From assembly GCA_001584585.1 (NCBI GenBank), contig LSYV01000032.1, positions 160,176-184,268 on the forward strand: 24,093 nucleotides of DNA, read 5' to 3'. The notes below the pieces were generated by a model that was not told where the DNA came from, did not search any database, and was given only the letters and a program-made list of their open reading frames with translations. The stretch comes from Gonium pectorale (Eukaryota; Chlorophyta; Chlorophyceae; Chlamydomonadales; Volvocaceae). A program made the translations under genes and the position numbers. Below are positions 7,931-17,405 of this stretch, one piece after another; position 1 is the stretch's first letter, and each line of letters starts with the position of its first letter.

Positions 7931-10560
7931 GGACAGGAGTGGCGCAGTGGCGCGCCAACGGACGGAAAAACGGCACTAACCGCCGCTACCTGAGCTTTGT
8001 GGGGCCGACCCACCGGATCGGTCCCCGCCAGCGTGACGCACGGCCCTTGAGTTCCCGGCAGCCAATCAACGCAGGCATGCATGCATGCACGCGCGCTCAC
8101 AGGCGCGTGCAGCCTTCCGCCAACTGAAGCTAGGAGCCTTGCCGGAACCGCAGCCCGCCAACCCCCACCACTCCAGGGAGTTGGGTCCGTAGGGCTGTAC
8201 GCGGCAGCGCCATACGGCTCATACCGCGCAGGACCGACCATGTGGGTAGCGGCCATCCTTCCTCGGAGCTCCACCAGGGATCAGGACAGGCTCTCCGAGC
8301 ATAGGTAAGCAGGGCACGAGGGTAGCAACCAATCCGCAACCATGCACCACTCGTCCACAAGTCGCATGGAGCACCTTGCCCGAGCCGCCACGAGCGCGGC
8401 CGGCCCTCCAGCTCGGCGCCCAACTGCGCCGGCGAGCGGGGCAGCACAGCGTCACGGCTGAAACCTGAAAGCCCCGCGTTCGCCGCACTGCCGCAGCGTT
8501 GCGACGGTCCCGCCCGGGCGCCGCCCGAACGGTCCCAGCAGCTGCTGCCACACAAGCTCCACCGACCCGTGCCCCCCCGTGAGGCCCCAGCACACAGCGC
8601 AGTCAGTTCCGTCACCGTCACAACGCCCGGTCGCTGCTGAACTCGCCGCGCCGGTCATCCGTGTCCCTACCTCACGATCGGCGAGCTCACCTGCGCCCGC
8701 GGCCTTCCTGCCGTTTGTCGCGGCGCCGCTGTGCGTGTGCATACATGGCCGCCCCGCGCCGACCTGCCCGCCCCTACACAGCAAGCAAGCCGGCGAGCTG
8801 CCTTACCGGCTGGCTTCGTGCAGGAGGTAATGAAGAAGGGAAACGGGTTGCGTTGCGGACACCGTATTGTTCAGGAGGATGGCGCGCCGCGCGCTGGCGC
8901 CCAGCGCGCTTGCCTTCCTTGCCGGGCGACGCTGGCGGCTCACAGTCCTCCATGATCTCCGCGGAAACGGCCAGAGCCCACCGCACTGCGCGAGAGCAGG
9001 AGTTGGCGGCGGGGAGTGACGACAGCGCGCTGGCACCACTGCGGAGGGCTTGTGCCAGGGCTGCGTGCTCCCGGAGCGCGCCGCGCTATTCTCAACCGGG
9101 ACTACAAGGGAGAGGCATGGCAGGGCTAGCTGTGGAAAGAGTGAAACGCTGCAACGAGGGAGCCACACCTCCACGGCCATGCACACCCACATGCCGTTGA
9201 CAGGCGTAATGGTTCCATCCCGTATTGCGGGCGGGGTGGAACAAGGCAAGGTGGGCACAGCAAACAAGCGGGCGCGACCAGCCGACCAATGGCGAATGTG
9301 TCTGAGCCTGACGTTTGTGCTCCACACGTACGCGGAGGAGGTAGCGTACGGCAGCTGCGAGTGGCGGGTACAGAGCGTGTCCCACGGCCGAAGGCCAGTA
9401 CGTGCACGTGCCTGATCCAAATATCCAATGCAGGCCTCAGGCAGACGCCCTCAGCCGCCTCTTTGGACCGGCGCTTCAGGCAGGCGTTGATCGTAACGCA
9501 CACAGCGCACCCGCCTTCGCCACCGAGACTACGCACGTGGGCCGCATGCGGCATGCCAGACAGAGAGCGGGTCGCACGCACACGCCCCTTGGTCAGCTCA
9601 CTGGGCATCCACGCGCCCGCCACGACGACCCAAGTGGGCTGACAGGGGCGTGACGGGCACGTGCTGGGCCCGCCAGGAGACGTGACATAACACACACGTA
9701 TCGGGGCTCACGCAAGAGGGGCTGGTCGGCCCTCACGGCAGCCACACGCGCCTCCACATACGTGTGCGCCGTGGCCGTGTGATGTGTGACTGAAGCGCCC
9801 ACCTCGACGGCTAGCTCGAATGCCCGCCGAAATGAGTTGACGTCGCCCTTGGCGCCCCACCGCTCCGCCCTCTCGGCCACCTCCTTGCCCAGCGAACCCA
9901 GGTCCTCGTGGTTGCTCAGGCGCCAGTCGCGCCTGCCGCGGCCCGCGCCGCCCCCAGCGCCTCTCCGGGCGCGGATGAGGGACGCAGGGCGGTGGCCCTT
10001 GGGCGGGTGCGGCACCACCACATGCCCCGACACTGCAGGCGTCTCGGCAGGGCCGCGCCGTAGAGCCGACCGGGAGCCGTAGCTGTGACTCCGACAGGCG
10101 CTCCGGCAGGGTAAGGGCCTATTGGGCAAGCTCAGCAGGGCACGATTCTGCCATGTAGTGCGGGAGCCTACCCTTCAAGAAGTTTAAACGAAGTTCGATG
10201 CATTTGATTAATGAGGAAACCACAGGATCAGGAGAGCGCAGGACGATCAAACAAGCCGGCATCGCTACAAGGTGGAACCCCTCGGGGCAGAAGGCTCCAT
10301 GAGCTGAAAGTTTGACAGCGAGCACTTGCTCTACTTACGCCGGAACACGGGGCCGGCCGTGGTGTCCGCCACGTCCACAGCACCCGGTTTCGGTGCTGCT
10401 CTTCCCATACTCCACCCGCTGTTCCGCCCACTTGGGCATCCACCTGATCCCGACCTTGTGGAGCGCATCGCCCAGCACCTGCCAACCCAAGACCAAATGA
10501 GCTGCCCTGCACCTTGCGCCCGGTGGCTTTCCCTGTTCAGCAGACCCCACCACAACACCC
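7930..10560. repeat. Segmental duplication, right copy
   Basis: This is the direct counterpart of about 3190-6853, shorter by roughly 1 kb. About 870 bases of OPR exon 2 are missing: sequence matching the gene's last codons (8803-8828) is followed within about 50 bases by sequence matching 5434-5522. The intron has been replaced by about 700 bases of unrelated DNA (9080-9790). Similarity is uneven: near-identical in OPR exon 1 and in the leader, much lower elsewhere. Confidence 0.8.
8803..10142 (-). pseudogene. OPR-like pseudogene
   Basis: 9803-10142 matches exon 1 of the intact OPR-like gene with about three differences in 340 bases, and the donor position (GAG|GTGGGC) is kept. The start is lost: going upstream in frame, a TGA is met with no ATG before it. 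The exon 2 remnant reads EIMEDCEPPASPG, then LGASARRAIL in another frame, then LLHEASR and a stop. This aligns with EIVEDWEPPASPD, LGASARCLLL and LLHEADR of the intact gene. The frameshift, the large internal deletion and the lost start mean no full product is possible. Confidence 0.8.
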
Positions 10561-10590
10561 ATGCGCCCCGAACGTCTGGCGGGGTTGCGT
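10441..10590 (+). pseudogene. F-box/ankyrin gene 5' remnant
   Basis: The DNA reads DPDLVERIAQHLPTQDQ and then slips out of frame after an insertion, although CTGCCCTGCACC, GGTGGC, CCTGTTCAGC and CCCCACCACA still match the intact gene at 11120-11180. No ankyrin part remains. It is the right-copy counterpart of the remnant at 6751-6853 and lies about 420 bases 5' of the intact gene at 11011, in the same orientation. Confidence 0.75.
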
Positions 10591-10639
10591 GGTGCCGAGA
10601 GTGCCGCCGTGGGTGCCGCCCAGCTGGTGCCGCCCGTTC

Positions 10640-11010
10640 CTACCCACTGTTGCCCCATCAAATCGAAACCGTTGCACTTAGTTTAAAAAATGGGGTTGTA
10701 TGGCATATGAGACGGGCGATAGCACCAAGTCTGACCAGGAGATATGGTACATACAAGAATGGTGTCTATAACTCAGTTTGACGTCCTTCACGATGATTAT
10801 AATCATCAAAGCGGTGTGCGTACCAGGTACAAAACCTCCAACCGCCTAACTGACACGAAGCAAGTAGCCAAGTTCAGCCCAAAAGCACCACCGAATTCAA
10901 TTTTAGGAGTTCAAGGAAAATTAATTTTTTTTTGCGGATAGCTATGTGAGGGGTGGCCCTGCCTCGCTCGTGCAATCCCACGTTGTAATAATGGTTAATA
11001 GCCATACATA
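10640..11010. promoter_or_regulatory. AT-rich upstream region of the F-box/ankyrin gene
   Basis: This stretch is far richer in A and T than its neighbours, with T and A runs at 10921-10935. It contains a perfect 16-bp palindrome, GATGATTATAATCATC, at 10792-10807. It immediately precedes the ATG at 11011 and probably includes the promoter and 5' untranslated region. I cannot assign a TATA box with confidence. Confidence 0.4.
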
Positions 11011-12952
11011 ATGCGAGCAATGAACTCGGAGCTGGCGGACGGCTTGGGCCAAGATGCCTCCCGCGTGTGGATTCCCGACCTCGTCGAGCGCATCGCTCGG
11101 CACCTGCCGCCCAACGAGCTGCCCTGCACCCTGCGCCTGGTGGACAAGGCCACGGCCGCCCTGTTCAGCGGACCCCACCACACCACTGTGCGCCTCTCGC
11201 AGCCAGTGCCGCACCATGCCTTCGCCTTTGTCTGGGGCCAACCCGGCGCCACGCGGCCGTTGACATTCACCCAGCGTCAGCAGCTGCTCTGCCTGACCGC
11301 CGCCACCGGCGTCGCCCCCAACCTGGAGCTCCTGCTGTCCCACCCGGATAACGTTCTCTCTCCCGCTGCCATGGAGGCCGCCGCGTCCGCCGGCCAGCTG
11401 GCCACCTGCCTCCGCCTCCACCAGGCGGGCTGCCCCTGGGGCGACGCGCTGCAGGAGGCCGCGGGCGCCGGCCACCAGTCCGCGTGCGAGGGGCTGCTGG
11501 CGGCGGGCTGCCCCTGGAGCTGGGGCGCCGTCTCGTCTGCTGCCCGGGGCGGCCACTTGGCTCTCACGGGAGCCATGGCCAGGCACTTCCCGCACCGCCC
11601 GGGCTTCGTGGAACGGGGAGAGATCCTCCTGGGAGTGGTGCACGGCTGCGATCTGGCGGCGCTGCAACATTTTTACGGGCGGTGGAGGGCGCTTCCGTCG
11701 TCACGCCTTGCGCTGGATGGGTACGCCAGGCTGCACTTTGACGAGCAGCTCCTCCCGACCGCCGCCGGCAGCCCCACGCCCGACTGGCAGGCCAAAGTGG
11801 AGTGGTTGGAGGGTGTCGGCTGCGCGCGCTCAGTCGCCGCCTGCAGCGCCGCGGCGGCTTGCCCCGACGCCGCGGCCCGGCTGGCGTGGCTGCGGGGCCG
11901 GGGATACCCCGTGGACGGCGGCACGGCGGTCCGGGTGTGCGCGGCCGGCGACGTGGCGGCGCTGCGGTACCTGCTGGCGGAGGGCGTGCGGCCGACGGAG
12001 GAGGCGGCGACGGAGGCAGCGGGCGGCGGCCACCTGGCGGCTCTGCAGGCGCTGCACGCGGCCGGCTGCCCGGTCAGCCCCCTCGACGTGGCATGCGCCG
12101 CGGCGGAGGGCGACCACCTTGCCGCGGTGGCCTGGGCGGTGGAGGCCTTCGGCGCCGCCGTTACACTGGGCCGCAAGCTCTTTGCATCGGCCGCCAAGTC
12201 CGGCAGCGTGGAGCTGATGGCATGGCTGCGGGAGCGCGGCTGCCCCTGGGACGCCAGTGCCGTTGTTTCCGCAGCGACGGCCGGGAGTGCGCCGGCGCTG
12301 GAGTGGCTGGCGGAGCGGGGCTGCCCCATGGGGGTAGGTTTATTCGGGCGCTGAATGTGGTCCAAGCGTACTCAATACAGGTCCACCAAGGCCGTGGAGT
12401 GGCCGAGGCATGAGCACCTGCCCCCCCATCCACAACCTTCCCACTCACAGCCCCCCAACCACCAGGCCCTCCACGCACACGTGCTCGTCTGACCCGCCCT
12501 CCTGCTCCCGCCTGTTCCCGCCTGCGTGCCCGCAGGCCGACGGCCAGGCCTTCGTGGCTGCGGCTCGCAACGGCGACCTGCAGACGCTGGCCTGCCTGCG
12601 CCGCCTGGGCTGCCCCTGGGGCCCGTCCGGAGAGGTCTTCGGCCGGAGCCTCAAGGGCGGCTGTCCGCTGTCGGTGCTGCGGGCGCTGGCGGAGGCGGGC
12701 TGCCCCGTGGACTGGCGGGCGGCCGCCAAGGCCGCTCGGGAGGCCAGCAAGGGGGGCGTCGAGGGGACGGCAGCGCAGAGGTGGATAGCGGCGCAGCTGA
12801 GGCGGCGGGCGGCCCGCCTGAATTGGTCATTTAACAGGGTCGCTGCTGCAGCGATGGCGGCCGAAGACGAGCCCGCACCCACGAAGGGGAAGGTAGTGCA
12901 CCGGCGGCGATGGTGGCAGGCTCTGCTAATGTGCGGCGCCCCAGGCGCATGA
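11011..12952 (+). CDS. F-box-like / ankyrin-repeat protein, complete
   Basis: Exon 1 is 11011-12333 and exon 2 is 12536-12952, joined in phase 0 over a 202-base intron (donor GGG|GTAGGT, acceptor TGCCCGCAG). The product is 579 residues. Residues 19-52 (DLVERIARHLPPNELPC, then TLRLVDKATAALF) resemble an F-box. From about residue 115 to 530 there are degenerate ankyrin-type units such as AGHQSACEGLLAAGCPW, most carrying Gly-Cys-Pro. Exon 2 continues the repeats (LACLRRLGCPWG) and ends in a basic tail. The spliced frame restores a repeat across the junction, which supports the intron. A role as an adaptor in ubiquitin ligation or protein binding is inferred from the family. The ATG at 11011 is the first in frame; ATG at 11020 is an alternative. 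Its paralogue is the minus-strand gene at 1-1276. Confidence 0.85.
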
Positions 12953-13421
12953 GCGGGAAAGTGATACGGTAAGCGCAGTGGAATGGAGGGGGCGCGGGAT
13001 GTATAGTTATATTGTATGTATTTCCTCTACGCTTGTATATAGTACATATGTTGCAGGCATGTGGTGTGGTACACGGTGTGGTGGGAGCCCGGCGAGCGAG
13101 CGATGGAGTGCGGGGAGTGGTGGGTGGGCGTCAGTTTGTGGCGCGCACGTGCCGGTGTTGGGGAAGGAGATAGGGCTGGTGTGCGGGTGGGAGGTTTTGA
13201 GGGCTGGCCGTGCAATGTTGGGTGCATAAAGAGCATGGAGAGGGAGATCAGGAGCGCGAGCGAGAGACGGGGATGATAAACAACACGGCTGTGCGCCCTG
13301 GTGGACGGCATCGGCACTGCCCGTGGACTGCGGGATTCATTGGAGAGCCGCGAAATGGAGGCTGGAGAGGGAGCGTGCCTATGCAGCCGCGTGCGTGGGG
13401 CGGTAGGGGTGGGGCATGTAT

Positions 13422-13594
13422 TTTGCCTGTGATATGCCAGCAGGGTCTGATGGATGAGCGCGGGGCAGCCGCACTGGACGAGGCATGTGATGATGAGGGG
13501 AGGCGGTGGTGTAGGGCGGGAGGTGCCGTGTGGGAAGCACACGTTTGCCTGTGCTATGCAAGGGTCTGATGGATGAGCGAGTGGCAGCCGCGCA
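13422..13594. repeat. Tandem duplication, about 122-bp period
   Basis: 13422-13475 and 13544-13594 share TTTGCCTGTG, then GGGTCTGATGGATGAGCG and GGCAGCCGC, with small indels. The intervening DNA is less well conserved. Confidence 0.75.
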
Positions 13595-13621
13595 TGACGT
13601 CTTGACGCGGTGTCGTCTTGA

Positions 13622-13711
13622 CTTGCCGGCAAGAGCTCACATGTGGCCGGTCTTGACGCGAGCCCAAGACCGGCCACATGTGAGCTCTGTGGCCGGTCTT
13701 GGGCTCGCGTC
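13622..13711. repeat. Two overlapping perfect 24-bp inverted repeats plus a 12-bp palindrome
   Basis: The palindrome CTTGCCGGCAAG lies at 13622-13633. The arm 13632-13655 is perfectly complementary to 13665-13688, with a 9-base spacer. Separately, 13655-13678 is perfectly complementary to 13688-13711, also with a 9-base spacer. The two repeats share their central sequence, so they could form alternative, mutually exclusive hairpins. No gene is attached. Confidence 0.9.
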
Positions 13712-13789
13712 TTGGGGTTGGGCTCGAGCTGCCTGCCTATAGGTGTGGTGCGGCTCTGCGTGGGCTCGCAGCTGCCTGCCTCGCGGTGC

Positions 13790-14538
13790 GGTGCGGATTC
13801 TTGTTTCTATGGGAAGGCTGACAGCCTTCTTATACCACTGGGTTAAGCTCGTCTTGCGTTTCTGGAACGGAATGGTAGAGCGGCCAGCAGGGGCACTGCG
13901 CTTCCTTGCTGACGCGGGTATTCGGGCCCCTGAGGGCCTTACGTGTGGCGCGCGGGTAACGCACTTCGCGTCACTGCTCATACCCATTGGCAAAGCGTTG
14001 GGTAGCTTTGCTGACAGGCTTGATGCTCGGTGGCGGCTGCCCCATGTGACTGGAGCACCCCGGAACTTCCCTAGCGGCAAGACTGGAGCTAAGATGTGCC
14101 GGTATGCCAGCTGGATGGGAGACCCTTTGCACACGGCGACTGTGATGGCGCCCAGCTTGCACCAAGCATTGATGCGGTTCAAGCTAGGGTGTTGGGAGAC
14201 GGAGGTGAATCGGCCCAATGGGCGAGCCCAGGCTGAGCGAAAGTGCTAAGGCTTGTTGTGACGCCGAGGCCGTAGAGGATGAACTACATGTGTTCTGCGA
14301 ATGCCCACGCTACGAGCAACTCCGAGACCAATTCGAGGCTGCTTTGGGCTTTAGGCATCGTAACATGATTGCTGTTATGAATGAGGCCCCGCCAACTGCG
14401 ATGGGAGCCTTCCTACAGGCTGTATGGGATACTACCGGTAGGCACGCCATACTTCGGCGTCAGGCGCTGAAGCGGGACCATAACCCGCTTCCCCACCCGA
14501 GTATTCGCAATTCGTCCATGCCCCCCCCCCGGTTTTGA
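13790..14538 (+). mobile_element. LINE ORF2 3' end, frameshifted relic
   Basis: The translation begins ILVSMGRLTAFLYHWVK and LRFWNGMVERPAGALRFLA, which resembles the region after the reverse transcriptase in non-LTR retrotransposon ORF2 proteins. It continues to LMRFKLGCWETEVNRPNGRA and then meets TAA at 14247-14249. Reading past one extra T at 14247 restores a C-terminal zinc motif (CKACCDAEAVEDELHVFCEC, then PRYEQLR) that stays open to 14538. No reverse-transcriptase core is present, so this is a 5'-truncated copy, the usual result of LINE insertion. Two TGTAA signals (14545-14549 and 14559-14563) follow. Confidence 0.75.
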
Positions 14539-14544
14539 CGGACG

Positions 14545-14563
14545 TGTAACCGGTAACCTGTAA
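14545..14563 (+). terminator. Two TGTAA poly(A) signals of the LINE relic
   Basis: TGTAA, the algal poly(A) signal, occurs at 14545-14549 and 14559-14563, just downstream of the end of the LINE frame. Confidence 0.5.
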
Positions 14564-14581
14564 CCTGACACCTGACAGCAT

Positions 14582-14614
14582 GCAGGAGAGGCGAGAAAGG
14601 GCGCCGACAACGGG
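14582..14614. repeat. Dispersed repeat, copy b
   Basis: GCAGGAGAGGCGAGAAAGGG followed by CGCCGACAACGGG matches the copies at 2503-2556 and 19782-19829. It sits just after the LINE 3' end. Confidence 0.6.
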
Positions 14615-15238
14615 GCGGAGGGATAGACAGGCGTCCCTGATGCGGCGCCCCGCCTGGATGGCGGAAACCCCCATGCGTGTGAGCGGTCTATCTGCGCGGC
14701 GCACGACGGCCGGTTAGCGGTTAGCGGTTAGTGGCTGCTGACCGACTGCTGCATGCCAAGCGTGCTGGCATACGGGAAGGAAAGGAAGGCCGCCTTGCTT
14801 TTCGGGCTCTCCGCACGCTGCCGGCGAGCCTGTCACGCCGGGAGCCCGTCGCGTCGTTCGCACTCCTTGGGCATATAAGCGCGTTGGAAAAAGCACGGGG
14901 GAGGATGGAGCTGGCGTCCTGACCTCCTGCGCTTTAGCGGGAGGGCCGCTGCGACCTCGGCTGCTGGGCTGACAGGCGGCGCACGGGCGCCGCCTCCGTT
15001 CCCGACCAGCATTCACCACTCGCCCGAGCCCTCACCACAGCCGCCTGCGCGGGCTCCTCCAGCGCCGTCGCTTTCCCACGACGGCGGCTCAGTGGGTGAC
15101 GCCCTCGCCGCCCCCCGCGCAAGCGCACAGCCGCTCCAGCCGACCGAGGCCCCGGTATTGCCAGGAAGAAAGCAGCCGACAGCGGCAGGGCACAGCTTGG
15201 GAGCGGGCAGCGGGGACAGTGGTGCCTGGCGCAGCTCC
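14615..15238. other. 5' flank of the kinase relic, no supported gene
   Basis: The stretch has a short GGTTAGC triplicate (14712-14733) and a TATA-like CATATAAG at 14872-14879. A 5-codon ATG frame starts at 14905. The frame leading into the kinase relic is open from about 15092 but has no ATG before 15239, so the N-terminal exon of that gene is missing or unrecognised. Confidence 0.4.
14872..14879 (+). promoter_or_regulatory. TATA-like motif
   Basis: CATATAAG lies in GC-rich DNA about 30 bases before a short ATG frame and upstream of the kinase relic. It is supported by sequence and position only. Confidence 0.3.
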
Positions 15239-16910
15239 ATGACGGTGGCGCTCGCAATCGCGGTACCCTGCGGGGCCGTTGCGCTGGCGGTTGCGTCGGT
15301 CGCCGTGGCGGCGCGCTGGCGGGCGAGGGCGAAGGCGAGGACGGCCAAGGGGGGGCACTTGACGGAGGACGGAAAGGAGGAGGCCCAGCAGCCGACCGGG
15401 ACGACGGCGAAGGGCGACGAGGATGCAGCTGCTACGCGCGCTGGGGCCGTCGGCTCTGCGGATGCCGCCGGCAGATCGTTGCGGCCAAGCCGCCTCGCGC
15501 GCCTGCTGGCGTCGGTCCTACCCTCGGCCTGTTCCGCCCTTTGGAGCCACAGCGGTTGGCACAGCGGTTGGCACAGCGGTTGGCACAGCGGTTGGCACAG
15601 CGGTTGGCACGTACGAACCGTGGGGGGCCTGGTGGGCAGCTCCGAAGCCCCCGGCAAGAGCGCGGGCAAGCGGCGGGGCACGCGTGGCGGCGAGGCTGGA
15701 GTCGTGTCGATGGATCGCAGCGTCACGGCGGGCGCCACGGCGGGCCTCCTGGAGGCGGTGGAGGAGCGGCGGCAGGCGGTGTGTGTGGCTGCGGGGTCCG
15801 CCGATCCGCCGCACGACGCCAGCCAGGTCGGCGCCGCCGCTGCGGGGCTGGGCCACTGGCCCACCTCTTCACTGCTATCCCAGGCTCAAAGTCGGAGCAT
15901 GTCTTGCTCGCTTCTCCTACAATCAACCGTCGCCCACGGCCGACCAGACCGGCGACGGCGCCGCCGCCACATTAGTTGCTGCTGGCGGGCCGCCACAGCG
16001 GGTGGAGTCTTCGGGGCTGGCGCTGCTGCACGTCACGGGCGAGCTGGGCCGCGGCGCGCATGGCGTGGTGTACCGAGGCACGTGGCGCGGCCTGCCGGTG
16101 GCGATAAAGAGCGTGCTGTTTCAGCACCACCCAGGGAAGAGCGCGTCTCTGTCCGGGGACGGCTGCTGGGCCGGTTTAGTGGCATGGCACATCAAGGAGG
16201 CACATCCGGAACTTGCGGAGCGGAGTCCGGAGCGAGCCGGTTTTAGGGGGGTGGTTGTTGCTCCACAATCGATCTCACCACACGCCCTCAACTCCGATGC
16301 AATTCATGGAAGTCGCAAATCCACCGAGTCTTCCAAATGAAGTTCGATCTACTGTTTCTGCAGCTTGTTCCATTTTCTATCTGCATTGGAGCCGGCAGCC
16401 GACCAATGTCTTGCCACGCACATGCGCCGCCCCCTTGCAGATGGACGGCGGCGGTGGCGGCGGCGGTCCCGACCCGCGGGCCGCCCGAGCGCTGGCCGAG
16501 GCGGCCATCAGCGCCAGCCTGTCGCACCCAACATCGTGGCGACCTACACCTACATGCTGCAGCCGCTGCGGGATGCCGACCCGTGGGTCAGCGGGCCCGG
16601 TGGCGGCGGCGGCGGAGGCGCCGGGGCGGCGCTGCTCTTCGCGCCCCGCCCCGCCACCTCGTCGTCCTCCCCCAGCGGCGGCGCGAGCACGGGCATGGAC
16701 GTCACGGAGGTGTGGAAGCTGACGCTGGTGCAGGATCTGTGCGACGCCAACTCGCTGCGGCACTGCCTGTCGCGCGGCACGCTGGCGGCTGCAGCAGCCG
16801 CGGCTGCTGAGCCAGTGCCGAAGTGCGGAACAGGATCGGTGTGTTCTGCCGGCTCGGGCGGCTGGAGCGGCGGTACTAACACATCGGCACTCGCAAACCT
16901 ATGCGTCTGA
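15239..16910 (+). pseudogene. Transmembrane receptor-like kinase relic, catalytic half absent
   Basis: From ATG 15239 the frame encodes a membrane segment (MTVALAIAVPCGAVALAVAS), a basic stop-transfer run and a Lys/Glu-rich juxtamembrane stretch. The kinase N-lobe appears in another frame at about 16020-16130: GELGRGAHGVVYRGTW (glycine loop) and LPVAIKSV (catalytic Lys). An acceptor (CCCTTGCAG, ending 16440) opens an exon with ALAEAAISASLSHP (helix C). One base is missing near 16528; the next frame reads NIVATYTYMLQPLRDADPW and VWKLTLVQDLCDANSLRHCL (hinge region). A stop follows at 16908-16910. There is no HRD, DFG or later motif. The family resembles algal tyrosine-kinase-like receptor kinases. 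The frame change between juxtamembrane and N-lobe could be an intron, but the base loss and the absent C-lobe argue for a dead copy. Confidence 0.7.
15548..15607. repeat. Five perfect 12-bp tandem repeats
   Basis: The unit CACAGCGGTTGG occurs five times without change and encodes His-Ser-Gly-Trp in the frame of the membrane segment. The period is a multiple of three, so copy number could change without breaking the frame. Confidence 0.95.
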
Positions 16911-17405
16911 CACGGGCGGAACCCATGCCGGGTATGTATCGGCTGAAGTAGTTGGGTAGGCCCATAGCCCGCTGCCTCGTCAACCACAATTGCATGTCTC
17001 GACGGTGGGGCAACCGTTGGGGCAACTGTCGGTGACAACTGGACAAAAGGTGATGTACCACGCCTGCCTCCGCGGATAGGCGGTCCGAGCTCCGAGCTCC
17101 AGCGCCTCCGCACCGTGGACGGTCAGTGCCAGGCCGAGTTCGGTGACCTGTGAGCTGCCGCACGTTGTGTCGTGACATGAATTGCGCGCGATATGGGCTC
17201 TGGGGTCTGGGAGTGTGGTCCGTGATTCCGTGTCACGTGCCTGCTGAGAGCTCTCCTGTGTGTGCGGGCTACGGGGGTCTGCCAGGTAGCCGTTTCTGGC
17301 GGGAGCCGCCTTGGCCAGGTCAGGTCAAGTGATGACGACATCGGCACCGTTGCTCGCCTCTGTGGCGCCCACCCTATGTGCGATGCATGCCATCGAGCGC
17401 TGTAT

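Larger units (their letters stand above)
12953..13789. other. 3' flank and repeat-rich intergenic DNA
   Basis: This stretch holds the 3' untranslated region of the gene ending at 12952, though no TGTAA signal is visible near it. It also holds a tandem duplication (13422-13594) and a cluster of perfect inverted repeats (13622-13711). No gene is supported. Confidence 0.5.

Noticed and set aside
7723..8274. 183-residue minus-strand frame
   Set aside because: It straddles the left edge of the right duplication copy and has no recognisable domain.
15092..15238. Start of the kinase frame at 15092
   Set aside because: The codon there is GTG, not ATG. The first ATG in the frame is at 15239.
16237..16244. 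TTTTAGGG, the algal telomere unit
   Set aside because: Only a single unit is present, with no array, so it is not an interstitial telomere.
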